Shown here piece by piece: positions 26,538 through 37,249 of a DNA stretch of 64,000 nt. Under the pieces are notes generated by a model. The model made no database searches. It was not told where the DNA came from and was given only the letters and a program-made list of their open reading frames with translations. This DNA comes from CBDESM01 sp965205165 (GTDB lineage: Bacteria; Chloroflexota; Dehalococcoidia; Bin125). Position 1 is the first letter of the stretch; every line of letters begins with the position of its first letter. The stretch lies in the NCBI GenBank assembly GCA_965205165.1, contig OZ242037.1, positions 1,364,001-1,428,000 on the forward strand, written 5' to 3'. The translations under genes and the position numbers were made by a program.

Positions 26538-26918
26538 TTAGGAAATCTCGACGGTCGCGCCGGCCTCTTCCAAGGCGGCCTTGACCTGCTCCGCCTCTTC
26601 CTTGCCGACCGCTTCCTTGACCGCCTGCGGCACGCCCTCCACGAAATCCTTGGCCTCCTTCAGGCCCAGGTCCGTGACCGTCCGCACCGCCTTGATCACG
26701 TTGATCTTGTTCGAGCCGAAGTCCTTCAGCGTGACCGTGAACTCGGTCTGCTCCTCCGCCGCCGGCCCCGCATCGGCCGCGCCCGGTGCCACCGCGACCG
26801 CCGCCACCGGCGCTGCCGCCGTGACCCCGAACTCGTCCTCGATCTTCTTCACCAGATCGCGCGCCTCGAGGATCGTCATCCCGCTGATCAGCTCGAACGC
26901 TTCGTCAACCTTGCTCAT
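26538..26918 (-). CDS. rplL: 50S ribosomal protein L7/L12
   Basis: Stalk protein (126 aa) that recruits translational GTPases. The N-terminal dimerisation part has VDEAFELISGMTILEARDLV, a hinge of Ala/Val/Pro follows, and the C-terminal domain starts EQTEFTVTLKDFGSNKINVI. The end LEEAGATVEIS is canonical. It follows rplJ by 39 bases, in the classical order. Confidence 0.97.
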   Translation of the reverse strand: MSKVDEAFELISGMTILEARDLVKKIEDEFGVTAAAPVAAVAVAPGAADAGPAAEEQTEFTVTLKDFGSNKINVIKAVRTVTDLGLKEAKDFVEGVPQAVKEAVGKEEAEQVKAALEEAGATVEIS

Positions 26919-26957
26919 CGCTCTCTCCTGACAGCCGGTCCCCCGGCGCTGTGCCCG

Positions 26958-27605
26958 CTATTCCGTTTCCGGCCCGTCCGATTCCGGCTCCCCGCCGGCC
27001 TCGGCCTCGGTTTCCGCTCCGACCGCATCCCCGTCCTCGACGTCCGCTTGCGCGGCGTCCTCCGCGGCGGCCCCGCTGGACTCCTCAAGCTGCGCCGCGT
27101 AGGCCTCGACGATCGCCGCCACGTCCCGGATCACCGCGTTGAGCGATCCGGCGATCCCGCCGATCGGCGAGTTGAGCCCGCCGGCCAGCTTCGCCATCAG
27201 CTCCGGGCGCGACGGGATCTCCGCCAGATCCTTGACCCGCTCCGGCGGCTCCAGCGCGCCCTCGACGAACACGCCGTGCAGGGGCAGCTCCAAGTTGGCC
27301 TGCCGCAGGTGCGCTTGCAGCGCGCGCGGAGCCTCCGGCACTTCGCCGAAGCCGAACAGCAGCGCCGTCGCCTCCTGGGCCAAGCCCGCCGCTTCGGGCA
27401 TCTCGGCCTGCTCGGCCGCCCGCCGCCACAGCGTGTTCTTGACCACCCGCAGCTCCGTCTCCGGAGCCTCCGCCCGAACCGCGCGCCGCAGCGCCTGCAT
27501 CTGCCCCACGGAGAGGCCGCGGTAGTCCAGCCCGATCACCGCCCGCGAGCGGCGCAGCCGCTCTTCCAGCAGCGCCACCTGCTCGATCTTGCGCTCGGTC
27601 GCCAT
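26958..27605 (-). CDS. rplJ: 50S ribosomal protein L10
   Basis: Stalk base protein L10 (215 aa), longer than the usual ~175 because of an acidic Ala/Glu tail after about residue 175. The N-terminal region includes IEQVALLEERLRRSRAVIGL and VKNTLWRRAAEQ. The ATG at 27605 places the conserved start correctly; the 19 codons upstream are not family-like. It lies between the rplA and rplL genes. Confidence 0.93.
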   Translation of the reverse strand: MATERKIEQVALLEERLRRSRAVIGLDYRGLSVGQMQALRRAVRAEAPETELRVVKNTLWRRAAEQAEMPEAAGLAQEATALLFGFGEVPEAPRALQAHLRQANLELPLHGVFVEGALEPPERVKDLAEIPSRPELMAKLAGGLNSPIGGIAGSLNAVIRDVAAIVEAYAAQLEESSGAAAEDAAQADVEDGDAVGAETEAEAGGEPESDGPETE

Positions 27606-27766
27606 CTGCCCGCCCGTTCTCCGCGCTCCGCCGGCATCCGCCCCACCACGACCGCAGCGCAAATCACGGGGATGGGGCGCAACCGCGCCCCCGTCCGCCG
27701 AACTCGCCTGCCTGCGCCGGAACTTCCACGCGCCCCGCGGGGTGCGCCGCCGGCGGTCTTGGGCGG
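27606..27766 (-). promoter_or_regulatory. rplA-rplJ gap, candidate L10 leader
   Basis: This 161-base intergenic stretch is the position of the L10 leader RNA, where L10-L12 complex binding represses rplJ-rplL translation in many bacteria. It is GC-rich with several possible stems, but I could not confirm the consensus kink-turn by eye. The call rests on position. Confidence 0.4.
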
Positions 27767-28480
27767 CTACTCAGCCTTCAATGCCAGTGTACTCGTCTGC
27801 TCCAGCTTCACGCCAGGCCCCATCGACGGGGCCAAATGCAGGCTGCGGATGTAGGTGCCCTTCAGACCGGAAGGCTTCGCCTTCACGATCTCCTGCACCA
27901 CCGTCGCCAAGTTGTCCAGCAGCGCCGCATCCTCGAACGCCGCCTTGCCCACCGGCACGTGCACCGACGCCTCCCGGTCGGTGCGGAACTCGACTCGCCC
28001 CGCCTTCGCCTCGGACACCGCCTTGCCCACGTCGCCCCCGTCGACGACGGTGCCCGAGCGCGGATTCGGCATCAGCCCGCGCGGGCCCAGCACCCGCCCC
28101 AGCCGGCCGACCTTGCCCATCAGCTCCCGCTGCGCCACCGCGACGTCGAAATCCGTGAACCCGTCCTCGACCCGCTTGATCAGGTCGTCCGCGCCGACCA
28201 CCTCCGCGCCCGCCTCCTCGGCCGCCCGGGCCGCGTCGCCCTCGGCGAACGCCGCCACCCGCACCGTCTTGCCCAGGCCGTGCGGCAGCCGCGCCGTGCC
28301 GCGCAGCTGCTGGTCCGCGTGCCGCGTGTCCAGCCCCGTGCGGATGTGCAGCTCCACCGTCTCGTCGAACTTCGCCGTCGCCAGCTCCTTGACCAGCGAG
28401 ACCGCCTCCTCCGGCTGGTAGTGCCGCCCACGGTCGACCTTCTCCTCCGCCGCCCGGTACCGCTTCCCGCGCTTCGCCAT
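27767..28480 (-). CDS. rplA: 50S ribosomal protein L1
   Basis: L1-stalk protein (237 aa) that also represses its own operon. Characteristic segments are MAKRGKRYRAAEEKVD, FDETVELHIRTGLDTRHADQ, VVGADDLIKRVEDGFTDFD and GKVGRLGRVLGPRGLMPNPR. It follows rplK by one base and precedes the L10 leader gap. Confidence 0.97.
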   Translation of the reverse strand: MAKRGKRYRAAEEKVDRGRHYQPEEAVSLVKELATAKFDETVELHIRTGLDTRHADQQLRGTARLPHGLGKTVRVAAFAEGDAARAAEEAGAEVVGADDLIKRVEDGFTDFDVAVAQRELMGKVGRLGRVLGPRGLMPNPRSGTVVDGGDVGKAVSEAKAGRVEFRTDREASVHVPVGKAAFEDAALLDNLATVVQEIVKAKPSGLKGTYIRSLHLAPSMGPGVKLEQTSTLALKAE

Positions 28481-28481
28481 C

Positions 28482-28907
28482 TCAGTCCCTCACTTCCACG
28501 CCCATGCTGCGGGCCGTGCCCGCCACCTGCTTCATCGCCGCCTCCACGTCGTTCGCGTTGAGGTCGGCCAGCTTCTTCTCCGCGATCTCGCGCACCTGCG
28601 CCTCCGTGATCGACCCCGCCACCTCCCGCCGCGGCTCCGATGCGCCCTTCGCCAGCCCCGCCGCCCGCCGGATCAAGTCCGACGCCGGCGGCGTCCGCAG
28701 CTCGAACGTGAACGACCGATCCTCGTAGATCGTGATCTGCGCCGGCACGATCTCCCCGGCGCTGCCCGACGTGCGCTCGTTGTAGCTCTTCACGAAATCC
28801 ATGATCGAGACGCCGTGCTGCCCCAGCGCCGGCCCGACCGGCGGCGCCGGCCCCGCCTTCCCGCCCTCCAGCTGCAGCGTCATCACCGCCCGCACCCGCT
28901 TCGCCAT
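28482..28907 (-). CDS. rplK: 50S ribosomal protein L11
   Basis: GTPase-centre protein (141 aa). The start AVMTLQLEGGKAGPAPPVGP and LGQHGVSIMDFVKSYNERT are canonical, and the C-terminal RNA-binding domain ends with AGTARSMGVEV. Four bases separate it from nusG. Confidence 0.97.
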   Translation of the reverse strand: MAKRVRAVMTLQLEGGKAGPAPPVGPALGQHGVSIMDFVKSYNERTSGSAGEIVPAQITIYEDRSFTFELRTPPASDLIRRAAGLAKGASEPRREVAGSITEAQVREIAEKKLADLNANDVEAAMKQVAGTARSMGVEVRD

Positions 28908-28910
28908 CGC

Positions 28911-29789
28911 CTACTCCTTCTCCACCTGATCCAAGTCCAGCTCCACGGGCGTCTCCCGCCCGAACATCGAAACCAGCACCCGCACCTTCCCCTTCTCCAA
29001 GTTGATCTCGTCCACCTGCGCGATGAAGTCCAGGAACGGCCCGTCGCTCACCCGCACCCGATCGCCCACCTCGAAGCCCACCCGCACCCGCGGCTCCGCC
29101 ACCCGCGTCTGCCCGATGATCGCCGCCACCTCCTCCGCCGGCAGCGGCCGCGCCGTCTCCTCCGATCCCACGAACCCCGTCACCCCTGTCGTCCCGCTGA
29201 CCACGTGCCAGCTGCCCGATCCCAGGCGCCCCGACTCCCCGTCCAGCCGGATCTGCACCAGCACGTAGCCCGGCAGCAGCTTCCGTTCCACCTCGCGCCG
29301 CTTGCCCCCGCGGATCTCGACCTCCTGCTGCGTCGGCACCAGCGCGTAGCGCCGCTCGCCCTCCGGGGCCTCCGGATTCAGCTCGATGAAATCGCGGTCC
29401 GCGTCCATCACCCGGATGCGCTGGTCCAGCTGATCGCGCACCCGCTGCTCGTAGCCCGCGTACACGTTGATCGCGAACCAGGCCGCCCCCTCCCGCTGCA
29501 CCGACTCGACCGGCACCGCCGCCTCTTCTTCCTCCTCTTCATCCTCCGTCAGGAACGCGGGCAGCTCCGGCTCGTCTTCCTCGACCGGCTCGTCCAGTCC
29601 CAGGTCCGCGGCCGCCTGCTCCGCCGCCGCATCCCCCTCCTCGGCCGGCTCGTCCGAATCCAGCCCCAGCGTCCGCGCCGTCGCCAGCAGATCCTGCAGC
29701 TCGCGCTCCGCCGCCGTCTGCGGGCGCCGCGCGGTCAGCGACTCGCCGAGCCCCGCTCCCTCTCCCCCAGCCGTCTCGAAGTCCGCCAT
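28911..29789 (-). CDS. nusG: Transcription termination/antitermination protein NusG with acidic N-terminal extension
   Basis: Elongation factor linking RNA polymerase to ribosome or Rho (292 aa; typical 175-190). The NGN domain starts about residue 103 (AAWFAINVYAGYEQRV) and includes LLPGYVLVQIRLD. The KOW domain has VGDRVRVSDGPFLDFIAQVD and ends VELDLDQVEKE. The first ~100 residues form an acidic extension with a run of glutamates around 82-90, a low-complexity region that standard NusG lacks. It lies 13 bases after secE. Confidence 0.94.
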   Translation of the reverse strand: MADFETAGGEGAGLGESLTARRPQTAAERELQDLLATARTLGLDSDEPAEEGDAAAEQAAADLGLDEPVEEDEPELPAFLTEDEEEEEEAAVPVESVQREGAAWFAINVYAGYEQRVRDQLDQRIRVMDADRDFIELNPEAPEGERRYALVPTQQEVEIRGGKRREVERKLLPGYVLVQIRLDGESGRLGSGSWHVVSGTTGVTGFVGSEETARPLPAEEVAAIIGQTRVAEPRVRVGFEVGDRVRVSDGPFLDFIAQVDEINLEKGKVRVLVSMFGRETPVELDLDQVEKE

Positions 29790-29802
29790 CGTCGCCGGCC
29801 GC

Positions 29803-30273
29803 CTACGGGAGCAGCGCGTTCTCGACCAGGCGGTTCAGCCCGAAGTCGATCACGCCCAAGAAGATCCCCACCGCGATCGCCACCACCAGCACGACCACCG
29901 TCAGATTCGCCGTCTCCTGCCGGCTCGGCCAGACCACCTTCCGCAGCTCGTCGATAATCGCGATGATCGCCCGCGGATGCGTCAGCCGGTACCACAGGCT
30001 CCGCACCCGCGGCGCGTCCTCCGTCGTCGGCCGCTCCGCCTGGAACTGCCGCCGCGGCCGCGCCGGCAGCGTGCCCGCCGATTCGGCCGCCGCGTTCGAC
30101 TGCGGAACGGCTGCCGCCTCCGCCGCGCCCGCGTCGTCCGGCCCGGCCGCGGCCGGCGCCGCATCGCCGCGCGTCGGGCGCGGGATCGCCGGGCCCTGCC
30201 GGCCTTGGCCCGCCTGCTGCCCGCTCCGGCCCCTGCGCCCCGAGCGCCGCCGCGATCCGCCGCTCCGCGCCAT
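29803..30273 (-). CDS. secE: Preprotein translocase subunit SecE
   Basis: Essential small subunit of the SecYEG channel (156 aa). The conserved core is near the C-terminus: DELRKVVWPSRQETANLTVV followed by a single membrane helix (about 117-140) and GVIDFGLNRLVE. The first ~90 residues are a low-complexity Arg/Ala/Pro extension. The ATG at 30273 lies two bases after rpmG. It sits in the classical rpmG-secE-nusG order. Confidence 0.92.
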   Translation of the reverse strand: MARSGGSRRRSGRRGRSGQQAGQGRQGPAIPRPTRGDAAPAAAGPDDAGAAEAAAVPQSNAAAESAGTLPARPRRQFQAERPTTEDAPRVRSLWYRLTHPRAIIAIIDELRKVVWPSRQETANLTVVVLVVAIAVGIFLGVIDFGLNRLVENALLP

Positions 30274-30275
30274 CT

Positions 30276-30437
30276 CTAGCGCGTCTCCCGGAACGCCTGC
30301 CGCACGCGGCAGCGCGGGCAAAACTTCGTCAGCTCCAGCCGGTCCGAATCGTTGCGACGGTTCTTCGTCGTGTGGTACGTGTGCGACTGGCACTCGCGGC
30401 ACCGCAAGGTGATGAACACCCGATCACCCTTCGCCAT
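30276..30437 (-). CDS. rpmG: 50S ribosomal protein L33
   Basis: Small 53-aa zinc-type L33. It reads KGDRVFITLRCRECQSHTY, then KNRRNDSDRLELTKFCPRC, with the CxxC pair at each end that marks the Zn-binding form. The start MAKGD and the position between tuf and secE are typical. A GGAGG site precedes the ATG. Confidence 0.95.
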   Translation of the reverse strand: MAKGDRVFITLRCRECQSHTYHTTKNRRNDSDRLELTKFCPRCRVRQAFRETR

Positions 30438-30553
30438 CGGCCTCCTCCGGCATCCGGCCCCGCGTCGCGCGTCGCGCTCACCGCGGGGCCCGATTGCGCG
30501 TCAAGACTGCCCAGTTTCGCACACCCGCGCCCAACGCGCACCTGCGCGGGTGC

Positions 30554-31756
<1,203 letters not shown>

Positions 31757-31826
31757 GGCCCTGCTCTCCGTCCTCGCCGGCGCGCCAGCGCCGGGTGCGT
31801 GCGGTTGCCCGTCCGTCCTCGAAATG

Positions 31827-31902
31827 TGGAGCCCGCGTCCAGATTTGAACTGGAGACCTCGTTCTTACCAAGAACGCGCTCTACCGACTGAGCTACGCGG
31901 GC
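31827..31902 (-). tRNA. tRNA-Thr (GGT anticodon)
   Basis: A 76-nt cloverleaf with encoded CCA. The acceptor stem is GCCCGCG / CGCGGGC, the D-arm AGCTCAG, the anticodon stem CGTTC/GAACG with loop TTGGTAA (anticodon GGT, reads ACC/ACT), and the T-loop GTTCAAATC. It is the tRNA nearest to tuf. Confidence 0.95.
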
Positions 31903-31956
31903 ATCGCTCCTCGACTCTCGCGCCCCGCCATCGGGCGGGACGCGCTGCTCGTGCTC

Positions 31957-32042
31957 TGGTGCTGGGGGCAGGATTCGAACCTGCGTAGCCTTTCGGCGCC
32001 GGTTTTACAGACCGGTGGTATTAGCCACTCACCCACCCCAGC
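31957..32042 (-). tRNA. tRNA-Tyr (GTA anticodon)
   Basis: An 86-nt class II tRNA with encoded CCA and a long variable arm (CGCCGAAAGGCTACG region). The acceptor stem is GCTGGGG / CCCCAGC, and the anticodon loop CTGTAAA gives anticodon GTA. It is the middle gene of the tRNA trio. Confidence 0.95.
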
Positions 32043-32054
32043 TTGCTGCGCAGC

Positions 32055-32130
32055 TGGAGCCCAAGGGGGGACTCGAACCCCCAACCTGCCGATTACAAAT
32101 CGGCTGCGCTGCCAATTGCGCCACCTGGGC
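32055..32130 (-). tRNA. tRNA-Thr (TGT anticodon)
   Basis: A 76-nt cloverleaf with encoded CCA. The acceptor stem is GCCCAGG / CTTGGGC-type (one G-U-like or mismatch position), the anticodon stem GCCGA/TCGGC with loop TTTGTAA (anticodon TGT, reads ACA/ACG) and T-loop GTTCGAGTC. The order Thr(TGT), Tyr, Thr(GGT), tuf is the same as the E. coli tufB operon minus tRNA-Gly. Confidence 0.95.
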
Positions 32131-32270
32131 CCGGGCGGCGGATGCCGCAGCACCCGCGCCAATGCCCGCGCATCAGCATACAGCGCATCCGCCCAATTGC
32201 GGCCGGCTGCGACCCAGCTGCGGCCCGCCGCGGCTTGTCCACCGCTGTCCACCGCCCCGCCGCCGGCGTC

Positions 32271-32298
32271 TTGGCATAACCCCCCAGCCCGTTATGAT
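32271..32298 (+). promoter_or_regulatory. Sigma-70-like promoter of the first surface-protein gene
   Basis: A TTGGCA box (32271-32276), a 16-base spacer and TATGAT (32293-32298) lie about 40 bases before the ATG at 32338. In this GC-rich background such a close match is notable. The surrounding 32131-32337 gap also must hold the divergent tRNA-tuf promoter, which I could not place. Confidence 0.6.
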
Positions 32299-32337
32299 GC
32301 GCCGAACGCCGTGCCGCATCATGACGAAGGACGACCA

Positions 32338-33507
32338 ATGACCACTCTGCGCAAGCGCCTAGCGGCGCTCTCAACGCTCGCCGCCTTGGCCGTCGCGCTC
32401 GGCTTCGCCGCCTTCACCGCGTCCCCGGCCTCCGCCCAAGCGCCCGCGCTCGAAGTCCCGCCGCTCCCCAATGAAGTCGGCGCGATCGCCATCCGCGGCG
32501 ACGGCTCGCTCGCCGAAGACGGCAAACACCTCGTCACCACTGGTGGAACCGCAGACTACCGGCTTGAGGGCGGCGAACTCCGCGTTGAAGACGACGACGG
32601 CTCCTTCGAAGTCCGTGCCTACGTCATCGGCGACGACAACTCAGTGGCCACCGTCTACGTCCGCACCACCGAGGGCGATGAGGTCCAGACATCCCAGATC
32701 TTCATCCGCTGCCCCGAAGCCGACGAGTGCATGTCCGCCTCCGACTTCCACGTGAACGCCGACGGACCCGGAACTTGGCTCGTCGATGTCGAGTACGGCG
32801 AAGGCAAGCACGGCGCGTGGCAGCTCGAGGTCTACACCAACGTCGCCACGGAGGTCCTCCACCTGCCGCCCTTCCCCGCCCCGCCCGTTCACGCCATCCG
32901 CGGCAACGGCGAACGCTTCCAGGACAGCAAGTTCCTGCTCGTCACCGACTCCAACAACGAAATCGTCGAGCGCGGCAGCCTCATCATCGAAGACCAGGAC
33001 GGCACCTTCGACGTCGTCGTGTACTTGGAAGGCCCCCACGGGGCGACCGCCCAAGTCAACGTCTACGAGGGCGAAACCGCCGGCCCGAACGTCAGGAACG
33101 AAAAAGTGACCATCGAGTGCCCGGACGCGGATATCTGCCTCCGAACCCACACGATCACCGTCAGATTGACACCCGGCACGTACGCCGTCGATGTCGAGCA
33201 TGTCGATGGCAACCTCGGCCCGTGGCAGCTGGAGGTCTACAACTTCGTCCTCCCCGAAGACGCCGGAGATGACCTCGCAGGCGCGGAGGACGAAGGGTCG
33301 GACTCGCTCCAAGGCGATGAGGATGCCGACTCCATGATGGCCGACGGCACCGATGACGACGCGATGGCCCTGCCGACCGGCGGCACCGGCGGCTTGTTCC
33401 GAGCATCCGCCCGCACGACGATCCCGGTCGCGGTCTCGCTGGCGGGCCTCATCGCCGGCATCGCCATCTTCAGCGTCGCCCTGCGCACCCGCCGAAACGC
33501 CGCCTAG
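32338..33507 (+). CDS. Exported surface protein with duplicated domain and LPTGG-type sorting signal
   Basis: A 389-aa protein with a signal peptide (about 1-34, cleaved after SAQA-type sequence). Two similar domains follow (about 45-170 and 172-300); each has a Cys-x6-Cys pair (CPEADEC, CPDADIC) and ends with GAWQLEVYTNV or GPWQLEVYNFV. Then come an acidic linker, a sorting-like motif LPTGGTGG at about 345, a hydrophobic helix and an RTRR tail. The motif lacks the Thr of canonical LPxTG. Function unknown; probable cell-surface display. Confidence 0.8.
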   Translation: MTTLRKRLAALSTLAALAVALGFAAFTASPASAQAPALEVPPLPNEVGAIAIRGDGSLAEDGKHLVTTGGTADYRLEGGELRVEDDDGSFEVRAYVIGDDNSVATVYVRTTEGDEVQTSQIFIRCPEADECMSASDFHVNADGPGTWLVDVEYGEGKHGAWQLEVYTNVATEVLHLPPFPAPPVHAIRGNGERFQDSKFLLVTDSNNEIVERGSLIIEDQDGTFDVVVYLEGPHGATAQVNVYEGETAGPNVRNEKVTIECPDADICLRTHTITVRLTPGTYAVDVEHVDGNLGPWQLEVYNFVLPEDAGDDLAGAEDEGSDSLQGDEDADSMMADGTDDDAMALPTGGTGGLFRASARTTIPVAVSLAGLIAGIAIFSVALRTRRNAA

Positions 33508-33516
33508 TTCCCATAC

Positions 33517-33546
33517 GGGGCTTGGCGGCCGCGGCCGCCAAGCCCC
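33517..33546 (+). terminator. Perfect 30-base palindrome after the first surface-protein gene
   Basis: The stretch ggggcttggcggccg followed by its exact complement forms a fully self-complementary hairpin nine bases after the stop codon. There is no T-run, so it may act as a stem-only terminator or stabiliser. Confidence 0.5.
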
Positions 33547-33615
33547 GCATGAGCGCTCCTCCGCACATTGACTGACGTAACCGTGTAAAACGCCGCGCTA
33601 TGTAAGCGCCGCAAA

Positions 33616-33644
33616 TTGCGCTAAACCCGCCCCGTTGGTACATA
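33616..33644 (+). promoter_or_regulatory. Predicted promoter of the LPKTG protein gene
   Basis: TTGCGC (33616-33621), a 17-base spacer and TACATA (33639-33644, continuing TACATAAT) lie about 50 bases upstream of the ATG at 33694. The surrounding 60 bases are markedly AT-richer than the coding sequence. The -10 is good and the -35 is weak. Confidence 0.5.
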
Positions 33645-33693
33645 ATGAGCACTGGTGCCCGCCGAACCGGCACCGGCTACATCCGGAGGTCTC

Positions 33694-34224
33694 ATGCTCA
33701 GCCGATCCCTGCTCTCCCTCGCGGCCGTCGCCGCAGCCGCTGCCGCCCTCTTCGGCGCGGCCCTGCTCTCTCCCCAACCCGCCTCCGCCGACGGCCACGT
33801 GATCTGCATCGACCGTGCCCCCGGCACCTACGCGATCGACGTCCCCGCCGTCGCCGGCCAGCCCGCCGCCACCCTCCAGACCACCGTCGGTGACGGCGGT
33901 GAAATCACGGCCATGGTCGAGCCCGGCGGCGTCGACCTCGTCGCACTCGGCGCCCTCCCGGGCCTCGCGCCCGCCTACGCCGATGTCATGACCGCCGCGG
34001 GCGAGAAGGTCAACCTCGTCGACTGCCCCTGGACGGGCGAGGACGCCATGATGGACGACGGAACTGACGGCGGCGACGACGCGATGGCCCTGCCCAAGAC
34101 CGGCACCGGCGGGCTGCTCGGCGCGGCATCCTCAATCGGCGGCGCCATCCCGCTGATCGCCATCGCCGCCGGCGCGGCCGTCTCCGCGCTCCTCGCCGGC
34201 ATCGGCATCCGCCGCCGCCGCTAA
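33694..34224 (+). CDS. Small exported protein with canonical LPxTG sorting signal
   Basis: A 176-aa protein with a signal peptide (about 1-33, ASA cleavage), a ~90-residue extracellular part including APGTYAIDVPAVAG, an acidic linker, and the C-terminal signal LPKTGTGG (about 133), a hydrophobic helix and IRRRR tail. The linker and sorting block DDAMALP..GTGGL is shared with the larger surface protein just upstream, so the two are paralogous at this end. GGAGG lies seven bases before the ATG. It implies a sortase elsewhere in the genome. Confidence 0.8.
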   Translation: MLSRSLLSLAAVAAAAAALFGAALLSPQPASADGHVICIDRAPGTYAIDVPAVAGQPAATLQTTVGDGGEITAMVEPGGVDLVALGALPGLAPAYADVMTAAGEKVNLVDCPWTGEDAMMDDGTDGGDDAMALPKTGTGGLLGAASSIGGAIPLIAIAAGAAVSALLAGIGIRRRR

Positions 34225-34245
34225 CCCGGCCCCTGGATGAACGGC

Positions 34246-34280
34246 GAACCGCCCGGCCCCTGCGCCGGGCGGTTCCGTTT
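34246..34280. terminator. Bidirectional terminator between the LPKTG gene and cysS
   Basis: A 12-bp stem (gaaccgcccggc / gccgggcggttc, 34246-34275) with a short loop is followed by CGTTT on the plus strand. It lies between two convergent genes and can serve both. Confidence 0.6.
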
Positions 34281-34298
34281 AACGCGACCGCGAAGGCC

Positions 34299-35744
<1,446 letters not shown>

Positions 35745-35753
35745 GAATCCGCC

Positions 35754-36494
35754 TCAGCGCCCCAGCCAGGCGGCCGACGCCGGATTCGCAGCCGGGCCCG
35801 CCTTGCCGCGATGCCCGTTGCCATGTTCCGAAGCCTCCGCCGCCAAGCGCGCCTGCATCGCCAGCTCCTCTACCCGCGCCTCCAGCTGCTCCAGGCGATC
35901 ATGCTCCGGGTCGGGCAGCCGCAGCACCGTGTCGTCGCCCGGATCGTAATACGAGACCACGTGGCCGGGCACCCCGACCACGGTCGCGTACGGCGGCACG
36001 TTCTGCACCACGACCGCGCCCGCCCCGATCTTCGCCCCGTCGCCCACCCGTACCGCGCCGATCACGCTCGCCCCCGCGCCGACCAGCACGTCGTCCCCGA
36101 AGATCGGGTGTCGCTGCGCCCGCTGCCGGCTCGCCCCGCCTAAAGTCGCGCCCTGATGCAGGTGGCAGCGCCGCCCCAGCACCGCCGTCTCCCCGATCAC
36201 CACCCCCATCCCGTGATCGATCAGGCACGGCGACCCAATCCGCGCACCCGGGTGGATCTCGATCCCCGTCAGCCACCTGCCGAAATGCGAGACCAGCCGC
36301 GGCAGCAGTGGCGCGCCCGTCCGGCGCAGCGCCGCCGCCGTCCGGTGCAGCGCCAGCGCATGCACGCCCGGATAGGTCAGCAGCACCTCCAGCGCCGAAG
36401 TCGCCGCCGGATCCCGCTCCATCGCGAACCGCACGTCGTCGCCGATCGCGTCCAGCCAGCCCAGCACCCGCGACGCTGCATTCAACCTGATCAT
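35754..36494 (-). CDS. cysE: Serine O-acetyltransferase
   Basis: Acetylates serine as the first step to cysteine (246 aa). The N-terminal helical part has DVRFAMERDPAATSALEVLL. The left-handed beta-helix has GIEIHPGARIG, LIDHGMGVVIGETAVLG and HLHQGATLGG, with active-site histidines in LIDHG and HLHQG. A long helix and a Gly/Ala tail follow the hexapeptide domain. I chose the ATG at 36494; an upstream ATG at 36533 would add 13 non-family residues. Confidence 0.94.
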   Translation of the reverse strand: MIRLNAASRVLGWLDAIGDDVRFAMERDPAATSALEVLLTYPGVHALALHRTAAALRRTGAPLLPRLVSHFGRWLTGIEIHPGARIGSPCLIDHGMGVVIGETAVLGRRCHLHQGATLGGASRQRAQRHPIFGDDVLVGAGASVIGAVRVGDGAKIGAGAVVVQNVPPYATVVGVPGHVVSYYDPGDDTVLRLPDPEHDRLEQLEARVEELAMQARLAAEASEHGNGHRGKAGPAANPASAAWLGR

Positions 36495-36499
36495 CGCCG

Positions 36500-37183
36500 T
36501 CAGTCCCCGAATCCCAGGTCCGGCATGTCCCACAGCTCGTCCAGATCAATCACCAGGCCAGGCATCTCCGGCCCGACCTCCAGCTCCGACGGGCGATCAT
36601 GCACCACCACAGGCTCGCCCCGCCGGAACACGTGCACCTGCTGCGTCCACGGATCGATCATCCAACCCACCGCCGTCCCATGCTCGACCCAGAACGATGC
36701 CTTCCGAACTTGCGCCGCCTCCGAGTCAGACCGCGACCGGATCTCGATCGCGAACGTCGGCACCATCTCGCGGTAGTTCGACCCCTCCCGCTTCGGCGGC
36801 AGATTGGCGAGCTGCGCCGGCGAAATCCACGACAGATCGGGAGCTCCCAGAATGTCGGTGCCCGGTATCGCGTAGGTCCCGGTCGCGTCGATCAGGATCC
36901 CGCCTCCGCCGGCGCGAATCCAAAGCGCGATCTGGACGATGAGCAACGGCGCCATCCGCGGTGCGGGGTCCGTCGCGGGCGGCGGTGGTGTGATGATCAG
37001 CTCCCCTCGCGGGCCGCGCGCAAAACGCCAGTCGACGTATCCGCCCTGCAAGCCCTCGAACTGCAAGTCCGTCAGCGGCGCATCCGCCGAAAACTCGACC
37101 ACTACCTCCACCGGCCAAGCCGCCACCGGCGCGGGCGGCCGCTCCGCAACCAACAAGCCGGGGCGCTGCAGCGCTGAAACCAT
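36500..37183 (-). CDS. Uma2 family protein, tandem copy A
   Basis: A 227-aa protein of the Uma2 (DUF820) family, restriction-endonuclease-like fold. Typical features are RGELIITPPPP, APDLSWIS, and TFAIEIRSRSDSEAAQVRKA with the later WMIDPWTQQVHVFRRGEP. The PD-(D/E)xK-type acidic and lysine residues fall in APDLSW and IEIRSRSD. Copy B, 66 bases away, differs at about ten residues by my count. The biological role of Uma2 proteins is not established. Confidence 0.85.
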   Translation of the reverse strand: MVSALQRPGLLVAERPPAPVAAWPVEVVVEFSADAPLTDLQFEGLQGGYVDWRFARGPRGELIITPPPPATDPAPRMAPLLIVQIALWIRAGGGGILIDATGTYAIPGTDILGAPDLSWISPAQLANLPPKREGSNYREMVPTFAIEIRSRSDSEAAQVRKASFWVEHGTAVGWMIDPWTQQVHVFRRGEPVVVHDRPSELEVGPEMPGLVIDLDELWDMPDLGFGD

Positions 37184-37249
37184 CCTCAGTCCTCCGCCAT
37201 TGATCCTAACCGCGCACGACTGCGCCCATCCCCTCCGCCGTCATCGCCG

